Source: JADZAI01 sp046348585 (GTDB lineage Bacteria > Pseudomonadota > Alphaproteobacteria > Micropepsales > Micropepsaceae). From it: a DNA stretch of 64,000 nt. This document shows, in pieces, positions 8,247 to 16,578 of the stretch. The DNA lies in contig JAXMDZ010000012.1 in NCBI GenBank assembly GCA_046348585.1, positions 24,933 through 88,932 on the forward strand, given 5' to 3'. Both the position numbers and the translations under genes were made by a program. The notes beneath the pieces were generated by a model. It saw only the letters and a program-made list of their open reading frames with translations, was not told the origin of the DNA and did not search any database. Each line of letters opens with the position of its first letter. The stretch's first letter is position 1.

Positions 8247-8777
8247 TCAGTGTCCTTCGAAATCGATCAGCGTCAGGACGGTCTTGCCCATCGCCTCGAT
8301 GCGCTGGCGGCCGCCGAGTTCGGGCAGGTCCACGATGAACGAGCAGCCGATCACCTTGCCGCCGGCCCGCTCGATCAGCTTGATGCCCGCCTCGCAGGTG
8401 CCGCCGGTGGCGATCAGATCGTCGACGATCAGCACGTTCTCGCCCGGCTTCACCGCGTCCTCGTGGATCTCCACCGTATCCTGGCCGTATTCGAGGTCGT
8501 AGGACTGGCCGATCGTCTTCCAGGGCAGCTTGCCCTTCTTGCGGATCGGCACGAAGCCGATCGAAAGCTGGTGGGCGATCGCCCCGCCGATGATGAAGCC
8601 GCGCGCCTCGATGCCCGCCACCTTGTCGATGCGCACGCCCGCGAAGGGCTGCACCATCAGGTCGATGGTCGTGCGGAAGGCGCGCGCGTCGCCCATCAGC
8701 GTCGTCACGTCGCGGAACATGATGCCCGGCTTGGGGTAGTCCGGAATCGTGCGGATGGCGCCGCGCAGGTCGAACAT
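8247..8777 (-). CDS. apt: Adenine phosphoribosyltransferase
   Basis: Condenses adenine with PRPP to give AMP. The PRPP-binding loop VLIVDDLIATGGT is near residues 118-130 and the N-terminus MFDLRGAIRTIPDYPKPGI is the classic Apt beginning, which fixes the start although the frame remains open upstream. The 176 residues agree with bacterial Apt. It lies between mtnP (14 bp) and mtnA (4 bp). This context makes sense because MtnP releases free adenine and Apt returns it to the nucleotide pool. Confidence 0.96.
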   Translation of the reverse strand: MFDLRGAIRTIPDYPKPGIMFRDVTTLMGDARAFRTTIDLMVQPFAGVRIDKVAGIEARGFIIGGAIAHQLSIGFVPIRKKGKLPWKTIGQSYDLEYGQDTVEIHEDAVKPGENVLIVDDLIATGGTCEAGIKLIERAGGKVIGCSFIVDLPELGGRQRIEAMGKTVLTLIDFEGH

Positions 8778-8791
8778 GAGGCTTCTCCGGT

Positions 8792-9667
8792 TCAGGCCTT
8801 GAGGACGCGCCCGGCGACCGCGTCGAGCTTGGCGAAAAGCTCCGGGTCGCGCTTCTCGGGCGCGGTGATGAAAGCGGTGTCGAGCGTGTGCTCGATGCCG
8901 GCGGGCGACGGCGTGCGGTGCGGCCCCAGCTTGGGCGCGACGCGCTTCACCAGCGCGCGGGCGTTGTCGGCGTTCTGGCCGAGGATCTTCACCACCTGAT
9001 CGACCGTGACGTGATCGTGGCCGGGGTGCCAGCAATCGTAGTCGGTGACCATGGCGACCAGCGCATAGGGAAGCTCCGCCTCGCGCGCCAGCTTCGCCTC
9101 CGGCATGCCGGTCATGCCGATCACCGAACAGCCCCACGACTTGTAGAGCAGCGACTCGGCGAGGGTGGAGAATTGCGGCCCCTCCATCGCCAGATAGGTG
9201 CCGCCCTTGGTCACCGCCAGGCCGACTTCGCCCGCCGCCTCAAAGAGCGCCGCGTCGAGGCGCTTGCAGGTCGGGTGGGCGAGGCTGACATGGGCGACGA
9301 AGCCGGGCCCGAAGAACGATTTCTCGCGCGCGAAGGTGCGGTCGATGAACTGGTCGACCACGACGAAATGGCCGGGCGGCAGCTCCTCGCGGAACGAGCC
9401 GCAGGCCGAGACCGAGATGAGGTCCGTCACCCCTGCCCGCTTCATCGCGTCGATATTGGCGCGGTAGTTGATGGAGGTCGGCGAATGGACGTGGCCGCGG
9501 CCGTGGCGCGGCAGGAAGCGCATCTCGACGCCGTCCAGCGAGCCGAACAGGATGTCGTCCGAGGCTTCGCCCCAGGGGGTCGCCACGCGCTGCCACTCGG
9601 CGTCCTTCAGCCCGTCGATCTGATAGACGCCGCTGCCGCCGATGATGCCGAGTACCGTCTGCGCCAT
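8792..9667 (-). CDS. mtnP: S-methyl-5'-thioadenosine phosphorylase
   Basis: Phosphorolyses MTA to adenine and methylthioribose-1-phosphate. The protein has 291 residues. The N-terminal phosphate-binding motif is GIIGGSGVYQIDG, then LPRHGRGH, INYRANIDAMKRAGV, and the substrate region GTYLAMEGPQFSTLAES with GMTGMPEAKLAREAELPY. These features separate MTA phosphorylase from the longer purine nucleoside phosphorylases. It is the first gene of mtnP-apt-mtnA. Its promoter must lie in the roughly 65 bp between the start and the petABC terminator. Confidence 0.95.
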   Translation of the reverse strand: MAQTVLGIIGGSGVYQIDGLKDAEWQRVATPWGEASDDILFGSLDGVEMRFLPRHGRGHVHSPTSINYRANIDAMKRAGVTDLISVSACGSFREELPPGHFVVVDQFIDRTFAREKSFFGPGFVAHVSLAHPTCKRLDAALFEAAGEVGLAVTKGGTYLAMEGPQFSTLAESLLYKSWGCSVIGMTGMPEAKLAREAELPYALVAMVTDYDCWHPGHDHVTVDQVVKILGQNADNARALVKRVAPKLGPHRTPSPAGIEHTLDTAFITAPEKRDPELFAKLDAVAGRVLKA

Positions 9668-9732
9668 CGCATGTGTTCCACGATTTTCAGGAGAGGGCGC
9701 GTTTTATCACGCGCCGCCCCCCGCGCAAGAAA

Positions 9733-9756
9733 AACGGCGGCCCGAAGGCCGCCGTT
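9733..9756 (-). terminator. Intrinsic terminator after petC
   Basis: Read on the minus strand, a 10-bp GC-rich stem closed by a TTCG tetraloop is followed by TTTTTCTT. It lies 27 nt past the petC stop and separates petABC from mtnP-apt-mtnA. Its core is identical to the hairpin at 50372-50395. Confidence 0.85.
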
Positions 9757-9782
9757 CCAAAGCGTCGCGCGGAGACCTCCGC

Positions 9783-10574
9783 TCAATGCTCGACGTCGCG
9801 CCAGACGCGGCGATAGGACAGGTAGAGCAGGCCCGTCAGGATGCCGAGGAAGAGCAGCACGCCGAAGCCGAGGCGGTGGCGCGCTTCCAGCTTGGGTTCG
9901 GCCGCCCACATCAGGAAGGCGGCGACGTCCTTGGCGTACTGGTCGACGGTGCGCGGCACGTCCTTCTCGGCGTACTCGACCTGGCCGTCGACGATCGGCG
10001 GCGGCATGGCGATGACGCCGCCGGGGAAATACGGGTTGTAGTTGCCGCCCTCCGGCATCGTCATGCCGTGCGGGGGTTCCTCGCCGTAGCCGGTCAGCAG
10101 GGCGTGGATGTAGTCCGCGCCGCCCTCGCGCCCCTTGGCGACCAGCGAAAGGTCCGGCGGCAGAAGGCCGTAGGCGCTTTTCAGCGTCGCCTTCTGGTCC
10201 GGCTGGGTCTGGTATGGGAAATGGTCCGCCAGCGTGCCCTTGCGGGTCGCGGGCTGGCCGGCGTCGTCGAGGATGGGGATCTCGACTTCCGCCGCGAGCG
10301 CCTTGGCCTCGGCCTCGGTGAACTCGGGCCCGCCCGGGTCCTTGAGGTTGCGATAGGCGACGAGGCTCAGCGAATGGCAGGAGGAGCAGACCTCCTTATA
10401 GACCTGGAAGCCGCGCTTGAGCTGGTTGCGGTCGAAGGTGCCGAAGACGCCTTCGAAGCTGAAACCGACGGACTCCGGATGCTTGACGCTCGCCGAGGCC
10501 AGCGCCGAAGGCGCTGAAGCGGCCGCGGCGAGGGCGAGCGAGGCGGCGAGAACGATCTTTCTCATGGGATCCAT
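9783..10574 (-). CDS. petC: Cytochrome c1 of the bc1 complex
   Basis: Membrane-anchored c-type cytochrome that passes electrons from the Rieske protein to soluble or membrane cytochrome c. A signal peptide (MRKIVLAASLALAAAASAPSA) is followed by the haem motif CSSCH in VYKEVCSSCHSLSL. The axial Met region is within IAMPPPIVDGQVEY, and a single C-terminal helix, VLLFLGILTGLLYLSY, anchors it in the inner membrane. Two starts are possible, ATG at 10574 (MDP) or 10565 (MRK). GGAG is only 2 nt from the first and 11 nt from the second, so neither spacing is ideal. It is third in petABC. Confidence 0.95.
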   Translation of the reverse strand: MDPMRKIVLAASLALAAAASAPSALASASVKHPESVGFSFEGVFGTFDRNQLKRGFQVYKEVCSSCHSLSLVAYRNLKDPGGPEFTEAEAKALAAEVEIPILDDAGQPATRKGTLADHFPYQTQPDQKATLKSAYGLLPPDLSLVAKGREGGADYIHALLTGYGEEPPHGMTMPEGGNYNPYFPGGVIAMPPPIVDGQVEYAEKDVPRTVDQYAKDVAAFLMWAAEPKLEARHRLGFGVLLFLGILTGLLYLSYRRVWRDVEH

Positions 10575-10580
10575 CGCTCC

Positions 10581-11897
10581 TTACGCGCCGCTCGCGGACG
10601 CCGAAGCGCCCTTCTTGGCGAGAACCGCCTTGGCGATGCTCTCGGGCAGCGCGCGGGGCGTCTCGAACAGGCCGAGCAGCGGCATGATGATGATGAAGAA
10701 GGCGAAGTAGAACGCCGTTCCGATCTGCGACAAATGGGTGATGCTGAAGCCCGTGGCGGCGCCCTCGGCGTCCACGCCGGTCTGGAGCAGGATCACGCCC
10801 GCGGGCTGCAACCCGGCCCAGCTGAGGACCGCGTAGTTCGCCACGAAGATCCAGAAGCACCACCAATAGACCGGGCGGTAGCTCGCCGAACGCACCTTCG
10901 AGGTGTCGAGCCAGGGCACGATGAACAGGATCGCGATCGCGCCCAGCATGGTCAGCACGCCGAGCAGCTTGGAGTCGAGGAACAGGACGTTGAAGTCCAT
11001 CGCCCGCAGCATCGCGTAGAAGGCGCCGAGATACCATTCGGGCGAGATGTGGGCCGGCGTCTTCAGCGGATTGCCTTCCACGTAGTGGTCGGCGTGGCCC
11101 ATCAGATTGGGCGCGTAGAAGACGACGATGGCGAAGGCGATCGTGAACAGGGCGATCACGAAATAGTACTTCGCCGTGTAGTAGGGCATCAGCGGGACGG
11201 TGTCCTGCGGACCCTTGGGGTCGATGCCGGTCGGGTTGTTGTTGCCGACATGATGCAGCGCCCAGACGTGCAGCACCGAGACGCCGAGGATCACGAACGG
11301 CAGCAGGTAGTGCAGCGAGAAGAAGCGCTGGAGCGTCGGGTTGTCGACCGAATAGCCGCCCCACAGCCACTGCGTGAAGTCGGGGCCGAGCAGCGCGCCG
11401 AGCAGGTTGGTGATGACGTTGGCGCCCCACAGCGACATCTGCGACCAGGGCAGCGTGTAGCCGAGGAAGCCGGTCGCCATCATCAGGAGGAAGATGATGA
11501 CGCCGAGGATCCACAGCACCTCGCGCGGGTCCTTGTACGAGCCGTAATAGAGGCCGCGGAAGATGTGGACATAGACGGCGATGAAGAAGAACGACGCGCC
11601 GTTCATGTGGATGTAGCGCAGCAGCCAGCCGTAGTTCACGTCGCGCATGATGTACTCGACGCTGTTGAAGGCCAGCGCCGCGTTCGGCACGAAGTGCATC
11701 GCCAGCACGATGCCGGTGACGATCTGGATCACCAGGCAGTAAAAGAGGATCGCGCCGAACGTGTAGGAGTAGTTGAGGTTCTTGGGCGTCGGGAACGAGA
11801 GCAGATTCTCGTTCGCGAACCGCAGGATCGGCAGGCGCGCGTCGAGCCAGCGCGTCAGGCCGTTCGAGGGGGTGTAGGTGGAATGACCCGAGGCCAT
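10581..11897 (-). CDS. petB: Cytochrome b of the bc1 complex
   Basis: The 438-residue quinol-oxidising membrane subunit carrying haems bL and bH. It shows the expected multi-helix profile. The Qo-site PEWY motif is in HISPEWYLGAFYAMLRAM, and GNNNPTGIDPKGPQDTVP is the conserved loop before the last helices. Haem-ligand histidines lie in helices B (YGWLLRYIHMNGASFFF) and D (SVLHVWALHHVG). The C-terminus ends in a short basic/Ser-Ala tail. The stop codon overlaps the petC Shine-Dalgarno and the gene starts 16 bp after petA, so the three subunits are co-translated. Confidence 0.97.
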   Translation of the reverse strand: MASGHSTYTPSNGLTRWLDARLPILRFANENLLSFPTPKNLNYSYTFGAILFYCLVIQIVTGIVLAMHFVPNAALAFNSVEYIMRDVNYGWLLRYIHMNGASFFFIAVYVHIFRGLYYGSYKDPREVLWILGVIIFLLMMATGFLGYTLPWSQMSLWGANVITNLLGALLGPDFTQWLWGGYSVDNPTLQRFFSLHYLLPFVILGVSVLHVWALHHVGNNNPTGIDPKGPQDTVPLMPYYTAKYYFVIALFTIAFAIVVFYAPNLMGHADHYVEGNPLKTPAHISPEWYLGAFYAMLRAMDFNVLFLDSKLLGVLTMLGAIAILFIVPWLDTSKVRSASYRPVYWWCFWIFVANYAVLSWAGLQPAGVILLQTGVDAEGAATGFSITHLSQIGTAFYFAFFIIIMPLLGLFETPRALPESIAKAVLAKKGASASASGA

Positions 11898-11913
11898 GTT
11901 CGGAACCCTTCGC

Positions 11914-12441
11914 TTAGCCGATGCTGATGAGCGTGTCGGAGACGAACTTGTACGGCGGAACCTCGAGGTTCAGCGGCGCAGGTCCCCGCAGGATGCGGCC
12001 GGAGGCGTCGTAGACCGAGCCGTGGCAGGCGCACAGATAGCCGCCCTGCTGGCCGGCATTGTCGCGGTTGGGGATGCAGCCCAGATGGGTGCAGATGCCG
12101 ATCACCACCAGCCATTCGGCCTTCTGGACGCGCGCCTCGTCGGGCTGCGGATCCTTGAGCGCCGAGTTCGGCATGGAACGGACCTGCTCCACCTCTTCCG
12201 GCGTGCGGCGGCGCACCCAGGTGGGCTTGCCCTGCCACATGACGGTGATCTGCTGGCCCGGCTGGATCGGCGCCAGATCGACCTCGGTGGTCGCCAGCGC
12301 CTGAGTCGCCGCGCTCGGGTTCATCTGGTCGATGAACGGCCAGGCGGTCACCGCGACGCCGGCGGCGGCCGCAGTCCCCGAAAAGACATAGAGAAAGTCA
12401 CGGCGCGTCGCGTCGTCGTGCTGTGGTGCTGACACGGGCAA
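11914..12441 (-). CDS. petA: Ubiquinol-cytochrome c reductase Rieske iron-sulfur subunit
   Basis: The Rieske 2Fe-2S protein of the bc1 complex. It begins with a twin-arginine motif (TRRDFLYVFSGTAAAAG) and a single N-terminal membrane helix. The cluster ligands are in CTHLGCIP and CACHGSVYD, with the Cys-x-His boxes correctly spaced. The second box reads CACHGS where CPCHGS is common. At 175 residues it is of standard size. The start is unusual: the best-fitting frame opens with TTG at 12441, or GTG two codons later, with AGGGG just upstream, and no ATG fits. It heads the petABC operon. Confidence 0.94.
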   Translation of the reverse strand: MPVSAPQHDDATRRDFLYVFSGTAAAAGVAVTAWPFIDQMNPSAATQALATTEVDLAPIQPGQQITVMWQGKPTWVRRRTPEEVEQVRSMPNSALKDPQPDEARVQKAEWLVVIGICTHLGCIPNRDNAGQQGGYLCACHGSVYDASGRILRGPAPLNLEVPPYKFVSDTLISIG

Positions 12442-12742
12442 GGACCCCTAATTCTCACTACCCCGGCGAGGGGCATACATCGCGGCAAAACGGATTTCGA
12501 CTGAAATCTGTAGGGCGGCCGCGCTTCTCGCCCGGCGGAGGCGCTAACGCAACGGCAAGCGGCGGCCCGGCGCAACGGCGCTTCGACAGGGCGATCCGAT
12601 TGGGGTATGGGCGGAGCCGCATGGGGGCGAATCCCCCGGAACGGTCCCCGCCCCCTTCTTTGGCGGATTCCGGCCCGATTTCGCCCCGATTCCGCCGCCG
12701 GAGGCCGTCATGCGGGCGGTCTCGCTGCACGAGGATGTCCCG
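12442..12742. other. Intergenic region between petABC and a divergent secreted-protein gene
   Basis: About 300 bp that must hold the petABC promoter and that of the plus-strand gene. The only structure I see is an imperfectly spaced inverted repeat, GATTTC-GACT-GAAATC, at 12493-12508, about 50 bp upstream of petA. It is a possible operator but without a recognised owner. The rest is GC-rich with no convincing gene. Confidence 0.4.
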
Positions 12743-13285
12743 ATGACCCTTTCCCGCCTGATCGCACGCGGCGCGCTCTGCGCGCTCCTGCTGACCGGGG
12801 CCGCCGCTGCCGAAGGAGCGACGATCGCCGATTTCGCCGGCCAGTGGGTCGGAAAGGTGACGGTCGAAACGCTCGGCCCCACGGAATTTCCGACCTCGGT
12901 GCGCGATTCGGGGGTGACGGTGACGCCCGGCGCGGACGGCGGCTTCACCCTGGAGTGGTCGACCGCCAAGCGCGAGAAGGGCGACCCGGAAGACCCGACA
13001 GAGACCGTTCAGGACACCCAGGTCGTGTTCGTGCCCGCCGGAACCGAAGGCCGCTGGCGCGCCGAAGGCGGCGACCCCGCGAACGGCCAGCCGCTCTGGC
13101 TCGCCCGGCTCGACGAGAACACGCTGATCGTCAGCGGCCTGACGGTCACCAAGGACGGCGAGGCCGAACTCCAGACCTATCGCCGCACGCTGGAGAACGG
13201 GGCGCTCGGCCTCAGCTATACGCGCGTCGTGGACGGCGTGACGACGCGGCGCGCCTCGGGCGCGCTCATCCGGTTCGCGCAGTAA
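12743..13285 (+). CDS. Secreted hypothetical protein
   Basis: A 180-residue exported protein of unknown function. The start is placed at MTLSRLIARGALCALLLTG because GAGGA lies 8 nt upstream and a typical signal peptide (cleavage after AAAAEG or so) follows. The open frame extends 11 codons further but without hydrophobic character. The mature part opens with ADFAGQWVGKVTVET, a beta-strand pattern of small lipocalin-like or calycin domains, and contains SGLTVTKDGEAELQTYRRT near the end. It precedes the TerC gene by 13 bp, so the two may be co-transcribed, but no functional link is evident. Confidence 0.65.
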   Translation: MTLSRLIARGALCALLLTGAAAAEGATIADFAGQWVGKVTVETLGPTEFPTSVRDSGVTVTPGADGGFTLEWSTAKREKGDPEDPTETVQDTQVVFVPAGTEGRWRAEGGDPANGQPLWLARLDENTLIVSGLTVTKDGEAELQTYRRTLENGALGLSYTRVVDGVTTRRASGALIRFAQ

Positions 13286-13298
13286 CCTCAGGACGTCC

Positions 13299-13928
13299 AT
13301 GTTCGATTTTCTGTCCGGTCCGGAACTCGCCGCCCTTTGGCAGGTGCTGGTCATCGACCTCGTGCTCGCCGGCGACAACGCCATCGTGGTCGGCCTCGCC
13401 GCCGCGAGCGTCGCGCCGGAACTGCGCCGCAAGGTCATCGTCCTCGGCATCGGCGTCGCGGTCGTCATGCGCATCGCCTTCGCGGTGCTCACCGTTCAGC
13501 TTCTCGAAGTGCCCGGCGTCAAGCTGGCGGGCGGCGCGCTGCTGCTGTGGGTGTGCTGGCGCTTCCTCGACGACCTGCTGAAGCCGCCGCACCGCGTCCC
13601 CGATCTCGACGCGCCGGAAGCGGCCGGCCATCACGGCGAGCACCGGCTCGGCCGGGCGATCCTCCAGATCGCAGTGGCCGACCTCTCGATGTCGCTCGAC
13701 AACGTGCTGGCGGTCGCCAGCGCGGCGGGCGGTCACGAATGGGTGCTGGTGCTCGGCCTCGTCGTCTCGATCGTGCTGATGGCGATCGCCGCCTCGCTGA
13801 TCGCCAGCCTCCTGGAGAAGCACCGCTGGATCGCCTGGATCGGCCTTGCGGTCATCGTCTATGTGGCGATCAAGATGGTGTGGGAAGGCTTCGCCGATTT
13901 CGGCTGGGTCGGCCACTGGCCGATCTGA
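13299..13928 (+). CDS. TerC/YjbE-family integral membrane protein
   Basis: A 209-residue inner-membrane protein of the TerC superfamily (YjbE-like branch), members of which export Mn2+ or other metals. Two symmetric halves carry the family's acidic intramembrane motifs: DLVLAGDNAIVVG near residue 20 and DLSMSLDNVLAVAS near residue 130. About six to seven hydrophobic segments surround them, with a short His/Asp/Glu loop (LDAPEAAGHHGEHR) between the halves. No yybP-ykoY riboswitch is recognisable, as only 13 bp separate it from the upstream gene. Metal specificity cannot be inferred from motif alone. Confidence 0.87.
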   Translation: MFDFLSGPELAALWQVLVIDLVLAGDNAIVVGLAAASVAPELRRKVIVLGIGVAVVMRIAFAVLTVQLLEVPGVKLAGGALLLWVCWRFLDDLLKPPHRVPDLDAPEAAGHHGEHRLGRAILQIAVADLSMSLDNVLAVASAAGGHEWVLVLGLVVSIVLMAIAASLIASLLEKHRWIAWIGLAVIVYVAIKMVWEGFADFGWVGHWPI

Positions 13929-13962
13929 ACCCGGCGCGTCCGAACGTGGCGCGGGAAGCGAG

Positions 13963-14892
13963 CTAGAGCTTCTCCCACTCCACCTCGATGAAGCCCGGAT
14001 CGGCGGCGTCGACCAGCACCTGCAGATACTGGCCGCGCCGCATCCGCGCGATCTGTTCGTGCGGCACCGGCAGCGTCACGCTCATGCGATAGGAATCGCG
14101 CGCCTTGGGCGACACGAAGAGATCGACGTCGTAGGTGCCGTCCGGATTGGGCTGAAGCGCCTCGATCCGGGCGCGCGCGCCTTCCCGCTCGGCGGCGGGC
14201 GGCGGCGCGATCTCGCGGCGGGCTTGCGGCGCGGCGGACGCGGCTTGCGCATCGGAGCCGCCGCCGCTCATCGTTGCGGCCGTCTGCACCCCGGCGAGAC
14301 CCGCCATGCCGAGCCCCATCTCGACCAGGCGGCGCAGCTCGGGCGAAAGCTGAGAAAGATCGGCCGGCTGGCCGCCGACCGTCAGCGCGACGCCACCCAT
14401 CGCCGCCGGCCCGGCGCCGCCATGCGCCTCGTCCCAGGCGATGAAGAGATTGCTCTCGTTCGCAGGATCGACATAGACCGGCACGCGCGCGCCCTGCAGC
14501 GGCGTCATGTCGAACAGCGAGGCGACGCGCGTCGCATCGTGCTCGCGCGCCGGACGGCCGGGCTCCTCGATTCGCAGCCGCACCTTGATGATCCGCGACG
14601 GCAGGCCGCCGCCCATCCGCACCGTCATCGAGGAGGGCGTCGCGGCGATCACCGTCGCCTCGGCCCGCCGCCCGGTCTGGCGCAGCGCCGTGTCGCCGCC
14701 CTGCGCCGCCCGCCGCACGTTGCGGATCGTCATGACGATGGTGGTGACGAGGATGACCGGGAACAGAACGACATAGCCGCCGATCAGCCACGGGAAATAG
14801 GGACTGAACGGGGTCAGTACGTTCATGCCGACCGCGAAGCCGATCGCCAGGATGATGATGAGCGGAATGCCGATCGACAGGGGCCGCAACAT
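13963..14892 (-). CDS. Membrane-anchored hypothetical protein
   Basis: A 309-residue protein with two N-terminal membrane helices (SIGIPLIIILAIGFAVGMNV and LIGGYVVLFPVILVTTIVM) followed by a cytoplasmic or periplasmic region. That region has two related beta-rich segments. The first, RRAEATVIAATPSSMTVRM, runs to YVDPANESNLFIAWDE. The second, EGARARIEALQPNPDGTYDV, runs to YLQVLVDAADPGFIEVEWEKL. The internal repetition (alkylation-of-variable-strand pattern ending in 'P-VYVDP' or 'QVLVDAADP') suggests a duplicated small domain. Between them is an Ala/Gly/Met-rich linker. I do not recognise a family with certainty. Confidence 0.65.
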   Translation of the reverse strand: MLRPLSIGIPLIIILAIGFAVGMNVLTPFSPYFPWLIGGYVVLFPVILVTTIVMTIRNVRRAAQGGDTALRQTGRRAEATVIAATPSSMTVRMGGGLPSRIIKVRLRIEEPGRPAREHDATRVASLFDMTPLQGARVPVYVDPANESNLFIAWDEAHGGAGPAAMGGVALTVGGQPADLSQLSPELRRLVEMGLGMAGLAGVQTAATMSGGGSDAQAASAAPQARREIAPPPAAEREGARARIEALQPNPDGTYDVDLFVSPKARDSYRMSVTLPVPHEQIARMRRGQYLQVLVDAADPGFIEVEWEKL

Positions 14893-15015
14893 GGAAGCCT
14901 CGCAGGGCAGGAAACGAGGCCGCTACGATTCACCGCGCCCCGCCGAAACGCCACCCCTTTCGCGCATTCGACGCACGCGGCACATAGTATCGCCGCGACG
15001 AGGGAGACGACCGCC

Positions 15016-15405
15016 ATGAAGACCGCACCGATCCTGCTGCCCGCGCTGGCCGCGCTGACGCTCGCGGGCTGCGCCTCGACCGGACCGCAGACCGCGGCTT
15101 CGGGGCCGCGCAGCTGCTTCGATCCGCGCCAGGTCTCGAATTACGCGGTGGCGGACCGCGAGACGGTCAATCTGCGCGTCGGGGCGAACGAGTTCTACCA
15201 GATCAAGCTGCTGGGCGTTTGCCCCGACATCAAATGGTCGGACGCCATCGTGCTGGAATCGGTCGGCAGCGTGCAGGTCTGCACCGGGCTGGAGCTGACC
15301 GTCCACGCCCCCGGCCCGACCGGCCCGCAGCAATGCGCCGCCGATTCGATCCGCCGCCTCAGCGCCGACGAAGTGGCGGCGCTGCCGGCCGGTCAGAAGC
15401 CGTAA
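15016..15405 (+). CDS. DUF6491-like lipoprotein
   Basis: A 129-residue putative lipoprotein. The signal sequence ends in the lipobox LAGC (Cys19). The start ATG is preceded by AGGGAGACGACCGCC, giving a good Shine-Dalgarno. The mature region contains CFDPRQVSNYAVADRETVN, YQIKLLGVCPDIKW and the terminal SIRRLSADEVAALPAG. This pattern of paired cysteines plus 'IRRLxxxEVAALP' matches small proteobacterial DUF6491-type lipoproteins. Function is unknown. The stop is only 3 bp from the end of the convergent citrate synthase gene. Confidence 0.7.
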   Translation: MKTAPILLPALAALTLAGCASTGPQTAASGPRSCFDPRQVSNYAVADRETVNLRVGANEFYQIKLLGVCPDIKWSDAIVLESVGSVQVCTGLELTVHAPGPTGPQQCAADSIRRLSADEVAALPAGQKP

Positions 15406-15408
15406 GGC

Positions 15409-16503
15409 TCACGCCGCCTCCGGCATCGCGCCGTCATAGAGCGCCTCGGGCCGGATCAGCCGTCCGGCGCGGGCGTGATGCTCCATCGCGTGCGCCGTCC
15501 AGCCCGCCACCCGCCCCACCGCAAAGAGCGGCGTGAAAAGGAGTCGCGGCAGGCCGAGCGCATCGAGCAGGAGCGCGGTGTAGAACTCGACATTGGTGTC
15601 GAGCGGCCGCTCGGGATGGCGGGCCTTCAGCTGCGCCCGCGCCTCGCGCTCGACCTCCAGCGCGAAGGCGAGGCGCGGCGTCGCCGGGGCGAGACGCTCC
15701 AGCGCCGCCTTCAGCACGTCGGCGCGCGGATCGCGGGTGCGATAGATGCGATGGCCGAAGCCCATCAGCCGCTCGCCGCGCGACAGCGCCGCCGCGATCC
15801 ACGGCGCGATGGCCGTCCGCTCGCCGATCTCGTCCAGCATGTCGAGCACCGGTCCCGGCGCGCCGCCATGAAGCGGCCCGGTGAGCGCACCATAGGCGGC
15901 CGTCACCGCCGAGACGAGGCTCGCCCGGGTCGCCGTCACCACCCGGCAGGCGAAGGTCGAGGCGTTCATGCCGTGATCGCTGACCGTCGTCAGATAGGCG
16001 TCGAGCGCCCGCGCCTCGGCCGGCGACGGCGGCGCGCCGCGCAGCATCCGCAGCGTGTCGGCGGCATGGCCGAGCGCCGGATCGGGGGCGAGCGGCGTGC
16101 GCCCGGCGCGCAGCGCCTCCAGCGTGGCGAGAAGAACCGGCACGGCCGCCACGATCGCCGCCGCCGCGCCGGGTCCGTCGGGGATATCGAGCGCGGCGAG
16201 CGCGGCGCGCAGGCCCTCGACCGGCCCGAGCCGGACGAGCGAGGGGCAGATCTGCAGCGCCTCGGCGAAGGCGGCGGCGCGCAGGCGTCCGAATGCGGCC
16301 GCCTCCACGGCTTCGGCGCGCGGATCGGCGATGCGCCACAGGCGCGCCGCCACGGCCTCGAAGCGGAGGCTCTCCGCCAGGCGCTCGACGGGGAGGCCGG
16401 CGATCACCAGCACGCCGTTCTCGCCGTCCACCAGGCTGAGCGCCGTGACGGCGGCGGGGATTCCGTCGAGGCCGATGGGGCGGCCGGTGAGGGGCATGTT
16501 CAT
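15409..16503 (-). CDS. Citrate synthase-like protein with Glu at the catalytic Asp position
   Basis: A 364-residue member of the citrate/2-methylcitrate synthase superfamily. Active-site stretches are present: VSDHGMNASTFACRV, GPLHGGAPGPVLDML with the acyl-CoA-binding His, and GFGHRIYRTRDPRAD with the oxaloacetate-binding His/Arg. The final motif reads TNVEFYTALLL, where the catalytic Asp of typical enzymes (NVDFYS) is replaced by Glu. The start is set by AAGGAGAAAGCCC before ATG. It is divergent from a second citrate-synthase homologue fused to a DNA-binding domain, with only 64 bp between starts, so the pair probably shares control or forms one complex. Whether it makes citrate or another alpha-hydroxy acid is undetermined. 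Confidence 0.82.
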   Translation of the reverse strand: MNMPLTGRPIGLDGIPAAVTALSLVDGENGVLVIAGLPVERLAESLRFEAVAARLWRIADPRAEAVEAAAFGRLRAAAFAEALQICPSLVRLGPVEGLRAALAALDIPDGPGAAAAIVAAVPVLLATLEALRAGRTPLAPDPALGHAADTLRMLRGAPPSPAEARALDAYLTTVSDHGMNASTFACRVVTATRASLVSAVTAAYGALTGPLHGGAPGPVLDMLDEIGERTAIAPWIAAALSRGERLMGFGHRIYRTRDPRADVLKAALERLAPATPRLAFALEVEREARAQLKARHPERPLDTNVEFYTALLLDALGLPRLLFTPLFAVGRVAGWTAHAMEHHARAGRLIRPEALYDGAMPEAA

Positions 16504-16552
16504 GGGCTTTCTCCTTGCAGCGCGTCGAGACTCGCGCGATGCTGGAAAGCAC

Positions 16553-16578
16553 TCAATATTGACGAGCATGATCAATAT
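16553..16578. promoter_or_regulatory. Candidate operator between two divergent citrate-synthase-like genes
   Basis: The 64-bp divergent region holds a perfect palindrome, TCAATATTGA (16553-16562), and a second TCAATAT 19 bp further on that overlaps the likely start of the DNA-binding homologue. Its AT-rich nature stands out in this GC-rich region. The obvious candidate binder is the winged-helix/MerR-type head of the gene it overlaps. This is inference. Confidence 0.5.
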
